From positions 17,069,545 to 17,133,544 of the forward strand of contig NC_065406.1 of the NCBI RefSeq assembly GCF_024362695.1: 64,000 nucleotides of DNA, given 5' to 3'. Of this stretch, positions 54,281 to 64,000 are shown piece after piece; the stretch's first letter is position 1, and the number at the start of each line of letters is the position of its first letter. This DNA comes from Pectinophora gossypiella. Lineage: Eukaryota; Arthropoda; Insecta; Lepidoptera; Gelechiidae. Under the pieces are notes generated by a model. That model did not search any database. It was given only the letters and a program-made list of their open reading frames with translations, and was not told where the DNA came from. The position numbers were made by a program, and so were the translations under genes.

Positions 54281-54776
54281 AAACATTTACGTCACGCGTT
54301 TTTAAATGGGAAATGTAAAAGCACAGCGTTTAACTTTCCGGTTTAAATTTATAATGCACGCGCGATATGACTTTTTTAAATAAACCTCGCGTGACAGTTA
54401 TTTCCGAAAGCATTACTTTTTTTGAACCACCCCACGTTGATATGCCGTAAAAATATTCGTTTCGACCGCGGTGTTGCATTTTAAAACGATTTTTTTGTTG
54501 AACTGACATTCACGAAACATAGTATTGCGATTTCAAAAGTAATAGATTTAGCAGTTTTATGACGATTTTGACTGTGAATGGAAATCTCTAGTATTTGTAA
54601 ATATTTCATGCAAAGTATTTTTTTATTACCTCTTGCCTTCCGCCCCGCAGGACTCTGTCTGACGCGAGTGGGATGGCGCCCAGAGTAGTCTATTTCAAAG
54701 CCGTACTAGGACTCCTGTCCTCCGCCTGTGAACAGTACTGACTGTTACTCAGTTGCCCTCTATCAGGTTGCAGGTT
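54281..54776. other. No gene seen
   Basis: 54635-54780 is less AT-rich (CTCTTGCCTTCCGCCCCGCA). No frame or motif to name. Confidence 0.4.
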
Positions 54777-54855
54777 ACCACTGCCCTATTTTTCCCTAAA
54801 AAAGTAGCATGGAGAATGCTATACTGACAATAAAGTGGTTCGTAAATGAGTGATG
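54777..54855 (+). repeat. LINE-E tail fragment
   Basis: TTTTTCCCTAAAAAAGTAGC, then GGTTCGTAAATGAGTGATGATG. Confidence 0.55.
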
Positions 54856-54877
54856 ATGTTTTTTCTTTGAATTAATA

Positions 54878-55260
54878 ACGCCCTTTGTGATACATTGGTT
54901 TAGCATAGTTCTTACAATCCCGATGCCCCGAGATCAAAATCCCGCTGGGGAAAAAAAACACTGTCATTCCTAATTTGGTTAGGACCTTGTTAAGACACTG
55001 CATCTCCTTATTATTCAAAAGTAAGATGATACGTGCATTGCAGGGCAGGTTTAACAAGTTAGTCCCGGATACTGTTTACCTAACGTTCCAAAAAGCCCCA
55101 TAGTTTACCTAACTTGTAGAGTTTATAAACTTAGGATTTCAATAGTTAGGGCGTGTAGAGTTAGAGTTATCTATATGTATATGCCATCGTTATATGACCT
55201 TTGTCAGGGACGTTTGGCAGTTCAATAGTAACCCTGACAGCAGGGTAAAATAGATCGATC
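54878..55260 (+). repeat. SINE-A, degenerate and interrupted
   Basis: Head and body to 55075, then foreign sequence to ~55170, then the SINE tail (TGACCTTTGTCAGGGACGTT). Confidence 0.6.
55092..55166 (+). repeat. 75-bp direct repeat, copy 1
   Basis: TTTACCTAACTTGTAGAG to GTTAGGGCGTGTAGAGTTAG. Copy 2 at 55312-55386. Confidence 0.75.
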
Positions 55261-55311
55261 ATTGGTCCCAGACGGGAGAAGAAATTTTATTTTTATTGTC
55301 TCGAACGCGGA

Positions 55312-55386
55312 CAAGCCGCATAATTTACCTAACGTATAGAGTTTGTAAAGTTAGGATTTTAATAGTTAGGGCGTGTAGAGTTAGAA
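55312..55386 (+). repeat. 75-bp direct repeat, copy 2
   Basis: Matches copy 1 at a 220-bp offset with about seven changes. Confidence 0.75.
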
Positions 55387-56239
55387 GCTTGGCTCTACAT
55401 GAGATCTAATAACGTATTGATATTGCGATCTATATGATCTCGTCTTGGCAACATTTTACACGAAAATGTTTTTGTTGGTATTTATGTTATTCATTCCTTA
55501 TCTGTGGACATAATATACGGAAATACCGTAACAGAGTTGGAAAATCTAGTCATTTTACAAACAAATTCCTTTTTTTTTTCACAACTTTCATAACTTACAG
55601 TCAAACCATTTCCCAACCACATTTCACAAGCTCTTAAAACCACTTACCGCTAACAATATCACTGTCACTTTACTATCACAATTTCCGTAAGTACTTACGT
55701 TATTATTAGTCGTAATAAAAGACAGTCTGGCTGAAGTTAATTTCTTCAGCAAGGTTATAAAAGTATCTGTTTAAGTGAAAAGTAGTTTTAAAATTAAAAC
55801 GAGTGCATTGTCGGGAAGCTCGCGTCGAGTCGGTCCCGGAAATTGCGGCCCCTGCGACCTCGGGTGAGGCTTACGTCCTATAGTTTCAGTGTGGCAGGTT
55901 CATGTGAAGTCTAGCTAATCTGTTGGCTCTTGAAATGTTTTTATGATCGACCTCTATTCTATGAAGTAGCGGCTACATATTCTGATGAGCAAACCAGTTG
56001 TTCCGGGTTGAATTCTACACGCGTATCTAGATTTCCTCATATTTATATTCATTTATTTCGTAATAGTTATGTTATTACATGTCATATGGACGACATTATA
56101 ATGATACAATAATGGTACTTAAGTACTAAGTGGTAAATCAACTTGCAACTTACTATGATTTTGATATACTACATCTGAGTGAGAGCTCCAGTATTCGTCA
56201 CGGTGTCACTAACATCCATTAAAATAAATAAATACCTAC
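55387..56239. other. No gene seen
   Basis: 55810-55880 is a GC-rich island (AAGCTCGCGTCGAGTCGGTC) without a clear frame. Confidence 0.4.
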
Positions 56240-56526
56240 TTTGTATGGCTACCGTTTCTACTTGTACGGGATGTAAGTGACATCGTAACGAATACTAAGG
56301 GGGATGATTCAGCGGATTATACTGAGTTAACATCAAGAGGAATTTTCCATCGCAAAAGTATAGAATTGAAAATAAATTTATAAAAACTAATAAAAATCAC
56401 GAATTTTGCGACGGAAAATTCCACTTGATATAAACTCAGAATCATGGTCTGAATTGTCCCCCTGAGTATTCGTTACGATGTCACTAACACCCCGTACAAA
56501 TACAAACGGTAGCCATACATTTCATT
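56240..56526. mobile_element. MITE-M with inverted flanks
   Basis: The core 56268-56504 has ends TGTAAGTGACATCGTAACG and CGTTACGATGTCACTAACA. The inverted symmetry extends outward through GTATGGCTACCGTTT and AAACGGTAGCCATAC, so the palindrome is ~285 bp in all. Confidence 0.75.
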
Positions 56527-57244
56527 TAACTCATGATTTTATTTTAATATTTAAGAATGACTTCTTTATTACGCTGTTGTATTCATTTTATGATTATTAT
56601 TATTTTATTTTGTTTGTAATGTGTAATGAATGATACCAAATGAATTATTCTAGTAGTAGAATGTAACCTAGATTATATACGACATTATGACATGTAATGC
56701 GAACTATTACGAATAAATGAATATGAATATGAATACAAGTAGGTATGGATATTAGTGAAACCGTAACGAATATTGGGGGTAGAAATAAGTGACAAATTGA
56801 TAATATATGTGTTAACCTACATTACTGTTGCATTATTTGCTCGGTCCTCATCCGTATTATGCGAGTGCACACTCGTTATACGGTCTGTGTGTCTCGTGAT
56901 TAATGTAGTCTCTTGGGTGAGCGGGGGAACGTCATCTGTGTAGACCAAGCTTTATTGTGCAGTAAAACTGACGGCGCGGATTATGTTTAATGTTGCCAAT
57001 GAAATTACTACCTTTTAAATTATTTATGATAAACACTTCTGTACTGAATGGACTGCTATTTGTATTAACGCGTGTTACGAAATTCGTTGTTTATCGATTA
57101 TTATTATCGGGGGGCACGGCAGTGGCCCCGCCAAGTCGAGCGCGAAGCAAACGCTGCTGTACCATCCTTTACTGGAACCATTTCGCCACATTTTCAGGTT
57201 ACAATAGACGTATATAAGATCAGAGAGTATATAAGATCATGCGG
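56527..57244. other. No supported gene
   Basis: 56690-56750 ends in (GAATAT)n after AATAAA, perhaps a LINE 3' end. Frames at 56990-57278 overlap and have no motif. Confidence 0.4.
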
Positions 57245-57412
57245 TTGCCGTTGGGGCCGTTGGTCCCGGCTGCATTAGCAGCTGTTAATAACCATCAATC
57301 CCCACTGGGCCCGCGTAATGGTTTAAGGTCCGACCTCCCTATCCATCCATAGGGAAGGCCCGTGCCCCAGCAGTGGGGACGTTAATGGGCTGATGATGAT
57401 GATAAGATCATG
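57245..57412 (+). mobile_element. SINE-C 3' half
   Basis: GTTGGTCCCGGCTGCATTAG, then CACTGGGCCCGCGTAATGG, CGTGCCCCAGCAGTGGGGAC and (GAT)n. Confidence 0.8.
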
Positions 57413-57579
57413 ACTATTTCTCACAGGGATAGGCAGACGCTACGGAATACCTGCGGATTATTTCACTGTTTCTACCTACTTTCAATTTGTTTATATAGTC
57501 GTATGGTACATCTTGCAGAAAGCAGGTGAATCTGTGGTCTATAAATATTTTTTTAAATATCAGCCACTTCAAGGTAAAC

Positions 57580-57715
57580 CGCGTAAAAGATGACGTGACG
57601 ACCCAATGATTATCGCAGGGATTGGTCGGAGATCACGCATAGTCGAGTGGAGTGGATAAATTAGGGGGAGGCCTTTGCCCAGCAGTGGGGTAAAACCGGC
57701 TAAATAGGATAAGAT
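57580..57715 (+). pseudogene. RTE-type LINE C-terminal remnant, decayed
   Basis: A frame ends SRVEWIN-stop-GEAFAQQWGKTG-stop, and another frame upstream has KPRKR-stop-RDD. The GEA(F/Y)AQQW ending matches the RTE copy at 58497. Stops and frameshifts throughout. Confidence 0.5.
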
Positions 57716-57834
57716 AAGAAGTAAGCCACTTCAAGGCTTCCTCGTATATGATGCGTTTAGGAGGGCCGGTATATCGTTTTCTTTTTTTTTTATTTAAATT
57801 ATTTAAGTAAAATGTTATAATAAGTGAGACATAT

Positions 57835-58243
57835 ACAGGGTGTTAGTGACATCGTAACGAATACTAAGGGGGATGATTCAGACCATGATTCTGAGTGAAT
57901 ATCAAGTGGAATTTTCCATCGCAAAATTCAAGTTTTTTTTAGTTTTTTTTTAATTATTTTCATTTCTATACTTTTATATATTTACAGGTATCCATACAAG
58001 TGCGTATGGGTGTTAGTGACACCGTAACGAATACTGAGGCGGATGATTCAGACCTCGATTCTCAGTTGATAACAATTGGAATTTCCTCTCGGAAAATTAA
58101 TGAGCATTTTTGTGATTTTTCTTTGATTAGTTTCAGTTCCATACTTTTGCGACGGAAGATTCCGCTCGATATTAACTCGGAATTATGAGCTGAATCATCC
58201 TCCTCAGTATTCGTTACGACGTCACTAACACCCTGTATATTAT
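57835..58243. mobile_element. MITE-M, two overlapping or nested copies
   Basis: First left end ACAGGGTGTTAGTGACATCG at 57835, second left end GGTGTTAGTGACACCGTAAC near 58009, and a single right end GTCACTAACACCCTGTATAT near 58243. Confidence 0.75.
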
Positions 58244-58249
58244 ATTGTC

Positions 58250-58460
58250 TCTGTTTTCTATGACGTCACAGGTTGCTTTTTCATAAAAAATCCAAAGTAA
58301 TTTCGTATTTTGGACGTTAAGTAAGAAGTTACTAATTTGCCTAGATGGAAACTACCCTATTATCCGATCGTTATAGGCTATGTGATGTTACGCTAAATTT
58401 AATGTGGCGCCCTCTATAGGACGTAATTTATTTTTTCAATGGTATTGTGTTGTGTATTAA
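58250..58460 (+). repeat. Dispersed repeat G and neighbour
   Basis: CTATGACGTCACAGGTTGC (G family), then TGTGGCGCCCTCTATAGGAC, shared with 49050-49155. Confidence 0.5.
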
Positions 58461-58496
58461 AAACTGATATTAAAACAATGGTCTAATGTAGCGTAA

Positions 58497-58904
58497 TGTA
58501 CCTACGGCAGTGAGACGTGGGCGCTTACTATGGGTCTCGTGAGGAGGCTCGGTTACGCTCAGCGGGCAATGGAGAGTGCTATGCTCGGTATTTCCCTGCT
58601 CGATCGAATCAGAAATGAAGAGATCCGCAGGAGAACTAAAATCACCGACATAGCTCGGAGAATTGCAAAGCTGAAGTGGCAGTGGGCAGGACACATAGCA
58701 AGCAGAACCGATTGTCGCTGGGGCGGAAAGGTTCTAGAATGGCGACCACGTGTCGGACGACGCTCAGTGGGTAGGCCCGCTACAAGGTGGACCGACGATC
58801 TGGTGAAGGTCGCGGGAAGCCGCTGGACGCGGGCAGCGCAGGACCGATCGTCGTGGAGATCCTCGGGGGAGGCCTATGCCCAGCAGTGGGCGTCGTACGG
58901 CTGA
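58497..58904 (+). pseudogene. RTE-clade LINE ORF2, C-terminal part
   Basis: A clean 135-codon frame, open from a stop at 58494 to TGA 58904. Order of blocks: TYGSETWALT (the end of the reverse-transcriptase thumb in RTE-type proteins), then RAMESAMLGISLLDRIRNEE, IRRRTKITDIARRIAKLKWQ and WAGHIASRTDCRWG, then VLEWRPRVGRRSVGRPATRW, TDDLVKVAGSRWTRAAQDRS, and the end EAYAQQWASYG. All are in the order known for RTE elements. The 3' end is a (GAT)n tail without poly-A, as usual for the clade. The polymerase and endonuclease domains are missing (5' truncation), so it is inactive. The preserved frame suggests a recent insertion. Confidence 0.85.
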
Positions 58905-59256
58905 TGATGATGAATGTCAATTCCACAATATTTGAAAATATTATATTTTATTCTATTCTAACAGTCGCCTAAACATCACTATTCAGAAGAATTTCAGAGA
59001 CATATACGTACATATTTTCGTCAGATAAATGTATGTACTATGTAGTCTTTGTAGTTAATGTTAACATTAGGTATAACATTTGTATGATTTATTAGCAAAA
59101 TTAACATTAGAATTGAACAGGATTGACGCATTTAGTGTGATACAACATTCGTAATGGATTATATTGAGTAATAATAATCACTACTTCCTAGTTCGATCGC
59201 TTAAGCATAATAAGCTAAATATAGGATAACAAACAGCTTTTGATTGTTTGATCTTC
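58905..59256. other. No gene seen
   Basis: AT-rich, unassigned. Confidence 0.4.
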
Positions 59257-60060
59257 TATCGTGTGGGTTGTGAGGTGGATTACCAACCATATCAACCGTG
59301 GTGTCAGGGTTATTATTGATTTATTTTTAGGGAAATTTACAGCAAAATAACATAAAACGTATACAACTCTAAGAAGCTACACGCCGACCAAAAAAATCCA
59401 CATTATATGAGTCTAAATAGTTAACTACATACTAAAAAATGTAAACCGTTTGTTAACGGGGACAAGTCCGATAACAGCAGCATTAATAAATAAATAGAAG
59501 ACACGAAATAATAAACGTGTACAGTTTAAGATACAACAACATCAAAAGTTTTTTTTTTTTTGACGTGACTTATTGTAGATTTGCCGCAGATGGCATTAAC
59601 TACTTGGCCGGACAAATTAATGGGGAGCGCTGAAGGCTCTCACCCGGTACAACGTTTAAGACAACAGCCTGAGGGTGCCCAGTTGGGCGCGAACCTCGGC
59701 TCAGGGCGTCGTCTGAGAGGAAAAATATTTCAAAGAATTAAATCTAAAGTAATACAATTCAACTAATCCTATCAAACACTATAAGCCTAACCTATTAAAA
59801 TGGCTCTGGGTTAACAATCTCTTTACGGATGCAATGCTGGTGCAGAAAGGTCTATGTTGTTTATTATTAAATATGTTAAGCCGCCAAAGGCCCCTGACAA
59901 GGCTCATGTAACGACTACTTACTTACATCAGTAAGAAGTAACCGGGATCAACGGCTTAACGTGCCTTCCGAAGCACGGATCTTCTTGCTTTTCGGACAAT
60001 CTGTTGATCAGCCAGTAATGTCACTAACCAAACTAGGAAATCGCACAGTATTTTTTGTCA
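59257..60060 (-). mobile_element. SINE-A split by a retroelement, itself split by LINE-J
   Basis: The SINE tail is at 59257-59318 (TCTATCGTGTGGGTTGTGAG to TTATTATTGA). The rest is at 59876-60060, starting GCCGCCAAAGGCCCCTGAC. Between them lies an AT-rich insertion (~59319-59875) with TTATTATT at both edges, interrupted by LINE-J at 59553-59745. Three insertion events can be ordered: SINE, unknown element, LINE-J. Confidence 0.7.
59553..59745 (-). mobile_element. LINE-J 3' end, 5'-truncated
   Basis: A T run (poly-A on the minus strand) at 59549-59560, then GACGTGACTTATTGTAGATT through the UTR to AAAGAATTAA. Confidence 0.8.
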
Positions 60061-60084
60061 GCATTGATATAATGTATTTAATAC

Positions 60085-60188
60085 AATACCACTGCCCTAT
60101 TTTTCCCTAAAAAAGTAGCATGGAGAGTATTTTACAGAAATGCTGCACCGACAAGAGCGTGGCTCTTAAATTGATGATGATGATGACA
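60085..60188 (+). repeat. LINE-E tail fragment
   Basis: TTTTTCCCTAAAAAAGTAGC, then AATGCTGCACCGACAAGAGC and TGATGATGATGA. Confidence 0.6.
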
Positions 60189-60190
60189 AT

Positions 60191-60373
60191 ACATAGAGGA
60201 TGTTAGTAGCATGAATCTGAAATCAAGTGGAATTTTCCGACGTAAAATTCTTATTTTATGTGTATTTTTTTTTCAATTCCATGCTTTTGCGACTTAAAAT
60301 TCCACTTTATATTAACTTTATATCTCTATATCTCTCCATAGTTTTCGTTACGATGTCACTAACTTCCTGTATA
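60191..60373. repeat. MITE-M, deleted copy
   Basis: GGATGTTAGTAGCATGAATC at the left and TACGATGTCACTAACTTCCTG at the right. Confidence 0.65.
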
Positions 60374-60435
60374 CCTATACATATAATAATGCAGGATTAC
60401 GTAGGTCGTATTCAAAAGCCTTCGATATAGATTAT

Positions 60436-61188
60436 TGTTACGGACAGCCGAGAAGAGGAGGTCGCGGGCTAAGAAAATTCACGCACGACCCGCTAATTGC
60501 GTCGCGAAACGGAGGAGCGACGCGGGGAGCGGTGCGGGGAGCGACGCGGGGCATGGCGCGGGGAGCGACGCGAGGAGCGGATACATGGCGCGGCGCTCCT
60601 GATTGGCCGACGTAATGCGCGCACAGCCCGCTAGTTCCGGACCGAAGATTTCCAATAAGAATCTGATTGGACACGTCACGAATCACTTCTTCTCTACTTC
60701 TCACTGATTTTACATCGATTATTTACGAATTTTTACCTAAGCTTTTTTACTTGTATTTTACTTTTTAACTTTGTATTTTTAATGTGGTTTGCCAAATAAA
60801 CCGGATCTTCACTTGCACCGCGGGTTTTCTTCAGTCCCAGCAAATAAAATCTGCATAAGCAACAGCGGTGGTCCTTCGTCGTCGGATAGAAGAAACCTGA
60901 ATCCTCAAGAAAGAAGACGAACCCTCAAGAAAGAAGACGAATCCTCAAGAAAGAAGACGAACCCTCAAGAACGAAGACGAATTCTCAAGAAAGAAGGCCT
61001 ACTCTTAATACGGAAAAAAGAAGAGGAAGTCTCAAGAGAGAAGAGGAAGTCAGAAGAGGGAAGAGGAAGTCTGAAGAGGGAAGAGGAACAATCAAGAACC
61101 GCAAGACTGAAGATTGGTCTAACATCGATATAAAAACATCGATATATTTTTAATTTCAACTTCTAGTTTCAACTTTCTAATTTCAACA
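60436..61188 (+). repeat. 5' LTR of BEL/Pao retrotransposon
   Basis: Proposed LTR of 753 bp, from TGTTACGGACAGCC to TTTCAACA, i.e. TGT...ACA. It holds a GC-rich part with a ~12-bp imperfect repeat (GGGGAGCGACGC-type, 60525-60590), AATAAA at 60795 and 60843, and a 20-bp purine-rich minisatellite (60900-61098). The open gag-pol frame starts soon after it. The end is set only by the ACA dinucleotide context; the 3' LTR needed to confirm it is outside the window, and a clear tRNA primer site was not recognised (GGTAGCGCAGTCTTGTCC follows). Confidence 0.65.
60900..61098 (+). repeat. 20-bp purine-rich minisatellite in the LTR
   Basis: About ten units: first AATCCTCAAGAAAGAAGACG-type (five), then AGTCTGAAGAGGGAAGAGGA-type. 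A strong purine bias on the plus strand is kept across both unit types. Confidence 0.9.
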
Positions 61189-61371
61189 AGGTAGCGCAGT
61201 CTTGTCCACCTAACGGTGCCAACGGGAGGCTGTGTGCACATCATACGTCCGTTAGGACGGAAAAGTGACTCCTTGAAGCGGGAGTTGCTACTCGCACAGC
61301 CTTTTTCGAGGTTACGAGTTAGCCGTATAGCCTTTTTCGAGGCTGCGGTAGCTTCTGGCTTACGCCGAAGA

Positions 61372-64000
61372 ATGCCCATCACGAGGAGCAAGAAGACCTT
61401 TGAAGCTAGAGAGAACACCTTTGAAGCTAGAGAGAACACCTTTGAAGTCAGAGAGAAGACCTTTGAAGATAGAGAGAAGTCCGCGCCCGCCTCCGCCGCG
61501 CCAATGGTACTCATCGAGAGAGACACGGCCGCGCGCCCGCGCACCACGACGTCAGCCATGCACATCGATGAACAGCCTGCCAGCACGTCGGCAGCGTCCG
61601 CGAACACGGTTGTCCCGCAACGACGACTCGTCACGTCCACGGAAGGGGGGCAGGTGCAAGTCCCGCCTGTCAGAGCAAGTACCCGCTCCGTGCGATCGAT
61701 GCGCTCCACAGCAAGTACGACGGCGCGCATCAGACAAGCCGAGCTCGACGCGGAGATACAATTAGCTGAAATGAAACAGCAGGAACTTCGTCTAGAAGCC
61801 ATTAAGGTTAAGGCGAAACTTGAACGGAGCGTCGCAATGATAAGGGAAGAAAGCGAAAGAGGAAGCCAAATCGATGAACAGGAAATCGCCGCTGAAACGC
61901 ACACGGAGGAACAGCAACGCGTCCACGACTGGTTGATTGAAATGGAATACAGCCAGCCGCGGGGGGAGGGACGACGCCCGCCTCAGCACAGTATGGAGCC
62001 TGTTCTATGCGCGAGAAACGCGCACGCGAGCGAGCGAGAAGGAAGATGGAATCGAGAGGCACGAGGGAAAGAGACGGAACTACGCCCGCCTAGCCCTATT
62101 CCTAATCAACGTACGAGCTTTCATGCGACGAATAAAGAAGAGGACACGGTCGATAGAATAGCACAAGCGCTAGAAAAGATCGTGAATAAACGTCCGGTGC
62201 CCCGCCAAGCCCACGAGCTGCCTACGTTCAGCGGCGCCGCGACGGAATGGCTACCCTTCAAGGCGGCCATGCGGGATTCTACGGCGATGTACAAGTATTC
62301 CGACTACGAGAACCTCGCACGGCTACGGAACTGTCTACGAGGGAAAGCACAGGAGACAGTCGCCGCGCTGCTATACTCGGCGACTAGCCCCGACGAGATT
62401 ATGCGAACACTGGAGCAATGTTTTGGAAGACCAGAGATGTTGATCGAACGAGCGATGGAAGATATAAAGAAGTTACCTAAGTCCGGTACGTCCGCGGGCG
62501 AATTGAACACCCTCGCGGTCAAGTTGAAGAACATCGTATGCGTGTTAGGTGGCGTCGATGAAAGAGGATATCTCCGAAACCCCATGCTCACACGAGAGGT
62601 CATCGAGAAGCTAAGCCCACATCTCAAGTCTAGGTGGTATGACTTCGCCTACGAACACGGAGACCCATCGGAAGCCGAGATAGCAACGCTGTCAAGATTT
62701 TTGGAACGTGAGGCCGACCGTGCGATGCGATTTTCATACGCCACATCGCCCCAGTCGCTGAAGGAGACTTTCAACAATCAAGAAAAGAAGTCGTTTTCAC
62801 GTGAAAGGCCACGTAAAGACGTGAAAGTCTACGCAACCACTGAAACACCCACCGCACCGACCGTCGAGAGAGAAAAGGAAGCCGTCACAAAACGATGTCT
62901 ATGCTGCGGCGGCAACCACGACGTACCCGATTGTAAGAAATACAAGAGGATGACGGTCAACGAACGATGGCAGTGGGTGAAAGAAGAGAAAATATGCTTC
63001 AAGTGCATCAACGGAAAGCACAGGAGATTCACATGTAAAGCAAAGAGGTGCGGAATAGAAAACTGTCTCTTACCTCACCACAGTACGTTGCATATGGACA
63101 CGTCGCCCGCCGCAGCTACTCAACCGAAGTCACCGCCAGTAAACGAGGAAAATGTCTTGTCCGCGTCGGCCACTACAAGCGGCCCGGCCAAGGTGTTATT
63201 GAAGGTGTGCCCGGTGGAGATACGCGTACCGGGAGGACCGTCATTGAAGAGGTACGCGCTACTAGACGAAGGCGCTACCATCACGCTCATGGACGAAGGC
63301 CTAGCGAACGACCTCGGCGCCAGAGGACATGTGAGCCCGCTACACATACACGGGGCCACAGCGAGTCAAAAGGAGACGCAGAGTCGTGTCGTCAAGATTG
63401 AAGTACGAGGCCAACATGAAGAGCAGTTTCACGACATCACCGCTCACACGGTGAAACAACTTACGATCGGAAGCCAGACGGTGAAAAGGAAGTTCATCGA
63501 ATACGAACACTTGAAGCACCTACCACTCGACGACATGAGTTACGAATCGGCGCGCCCGAGCCTACTGATCGGCGCCGACAACTGGCATCTGATTATCTCG
63601 AAGGAAATCCTCATCGGCAAACGCTACGAGCCCATCGCATCACGCACCGAGCTGGGATGGACGATACATGGCACGGTGCCGCGGAGCTTGTACCGAGGGG
63701 AGGATCAACTAGTCCTCCACGTACACGCCAAAACGGAAAAAGACGTGAGGAACTTCGCTAATGAAGATGAGGAATTAAACGCGCTCATCAAAACACACTA
63801 CGACGTCGACGCCCTAGGAATTGCCTTGATAACGAAGCCGAGGAAGGCCGAAGAGAGAGCGATCGACATCTTCAATAAAACCATCGAACGAGTCAACGGA
63901 AGATATCAAGTGGGCCTGCCATGGAGAGACGAGCAAGTAGTCATGCCGCCCAGCTATGAAATGGCTTTCAGGAGACTGCGGACTATCGAGAGGAAGATGG
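61372..64000 (+). CDS. BEL/Pao gag-protease-RT polyprotein, 5' part (runs off the window)
   Basis: A single frame without stops from ATG 61372 to the right edge: 876 codons, incomplete. The frame is also open upstream to the LTR but has no earlier ATG. In order: a four-unit heptad TFEAREN/TFEVREK (residues 9-36); an Ala/Arg-rich stretch; a likely coiled coil (~118-167, RQAELDAEIQLAEMKQQELR); a gag domain of the DUF1759 type (~283-430, LPTFSGAATEWLPFKAAMRD, LRNCLRGKAQETVAALL); two zinc knuckles, C509-X2-C-X3-H-X4-C and C542-X2-C-X4-H-X4-C, then a Cys/His cluster CGIENCLLPHHSTLH; an aspartic protease of the DUF1758 type with LLDEGATITLMD (D632 presumed catalytic; DEG replaces the usual D[ST]G); and the start of reverse transcriptase (RYQVGLPWRDEQVVMP, ~844). 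This order is that of BEL/Pao elements. No lesion is seen, so the copy may be young. Its GC content and codon use differ sharply from its surroundings. RNase H, integrase and 3' LTR lie beyond 64000. Confidence 0.9.
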   Translation, partial: MPITRSKKTFEARENTFEARENTFEVREKTFEDREKSAPASAAPMVLIERDTAARPRTTTSAMHIDEQPASTSAASANTVVPQRRLVTSTEGGQVQVPPVRASTRSVRSMRSTASTTARIRQAELDAEIQLAEMKQQELRLEAIKVKAKLERSVAMIREESERGSQIDEQEIAAETHTEEQQRVHDWLIEMEYSQPRGEGRRPPQHSMEPVLCARNAHASEREGRWNREARGKETELRPPSPIPNQRTSFHATNKEEDTVDRIAQALEKIVNKRPVPRQAHELPTFSGAATEWLPFKAAMRDSTAMYKYSDYENLARLRNCLRGKAQETVAALLYSATSPDEIMRTLEQCFGRPEMLIERAMEDIKKLPKSGTSAGELNTLAVKLKNIVCVLGGVDERGYLRNPMLTREVIEKLSPHLKSRWYDFAYEHGDPSEAEIATLSRFLEREADRAMRFSYATSPQSLKETFNNQEKKSFSRERPRKDVKVYATTETPTAPTVEREKEAVTKRCLCCGGNHDVPDCKKYKRMTVNERWQWVKEEKICFKCINGKHRRFTCKAKRCGIENCLLPHHSTLHMDTSPAAATQPKSPPVNEENVLSASATTSGPAKVLLKVCPVEIRVPGGPSLKRYALLDEGATITLMDEGLANDLGARGHVSPLHIHGATASQKETQSRVVKIEVRGQHEEQFHDITAHTVKQLTIGSQTVKRKFIEYEHLKHLPLDDMSYESARPSLLIGADNWHLIISKEILIGKRYEPIASRTELGWTIHGTVPRSLYRGEDQLVLHVHAKTEKDVRNFANEDEELNALIKTHYDVDALGIALITKPRKAEERAIDIFNKTIERVNGRYQVGLPWRDEQVVMPPSYEMAFRRLRTIERKM
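61396..61479 (+). repeat. 21-bp tandem repeat in gag (4 units)
   Basis: Four in-frame units of 21 bp beginning ACCTTTGAA, each encoding TFE-x-RE-[NK]. Expansion by whole codons keeps the frame. Confidence 0.9.

Noticed and set aside
60438..60704. Minus-strand frame with RVAPRAMPRVAPRT repeats
   Set aside because: It is the antisense of the GC-rich tandem repeat in the LTR.
61119..61904. 261-codon minus-strand frame
   Set aside because: It is antisense to the LTR end and gag N-terminus; its KVFSL repeats mirror the gag heptads.
62304..63359. Minus-strand frames in the last 2 kb and the alternative plus-strand frame at 63048-63401
   Set aside because: They are antisense or shifted-frame shadows of the continuous BEL polyprotein frame.

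Overview
This is gene-poor, AT-rich eukaryotic DNA built almost entirely from interspersed repeats. The mix points to an insect, most likely a moth or butterfly: tRNA-headed SINEs with a shared core, 5'-truncated Jockey- and RTE-type LINEs, many TA-target MITEs and a BEL/Pao LTR retrotransposon. The species cannot be told from the sequence. No host gene is certain. All family labels below (SINE-A, LINE-E and so on) are mine, made from repeats seen within this window.

Layout. 0-7.6 kb: LINE and MITE pieces, a 2,059-bp foldback transposon with ~843-bp inverted arms and a perfect 9-bp target duplication (1361-3437), and a dead Gypsy pol fragment split by a LINE (4175-5010). 7.6-16 kb: thin AT-rich sequence with SINE and LINE scraps and two short tandem arrays. 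16-18 kb: a duplicated ~160-bp GC-rich unit, then a GC-rich block with a TATA box, initiator-like site and strong splice donor, the best candidate for the start of a host transcription unit. 18-33 kb: repeats, including a full SINE-C with a 5S-rRNA-like segment, a Jockey LINE 3' end with exact target duplication and residual coding frame (22999-23567), a CR1-like remnant, and a 537-bp TA-flanked element carrying a repeated copy of its own terminal motif. 33-41 kb: the least repetitive part, with weak candidate exons on both strands, the best being a terminal-exon-like frame at 40255-40473. 41-60 kb: dense SINEs, LINEs and MITEs with nesting up to three levels. 60.4-64 kb: 5' part of an apparently intact BEL/Pao element: LTR, leader and one open gag-protease-RT frame running off the right edge.

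How the parts relate. Inferred coding capacity is that of mobile elements. The SINEs look modular: different RNA polymerase III heads (tRNA-like, or tRNA-like plus 5S-like) joined to one shared core and to tails resembling the 3' end of the RTE-type LINE at 58.5-58.9 kb, so that LINE is a plausible source of the enzyme that moved them. Target duplications and split copies let the order of insertion be read at several places.
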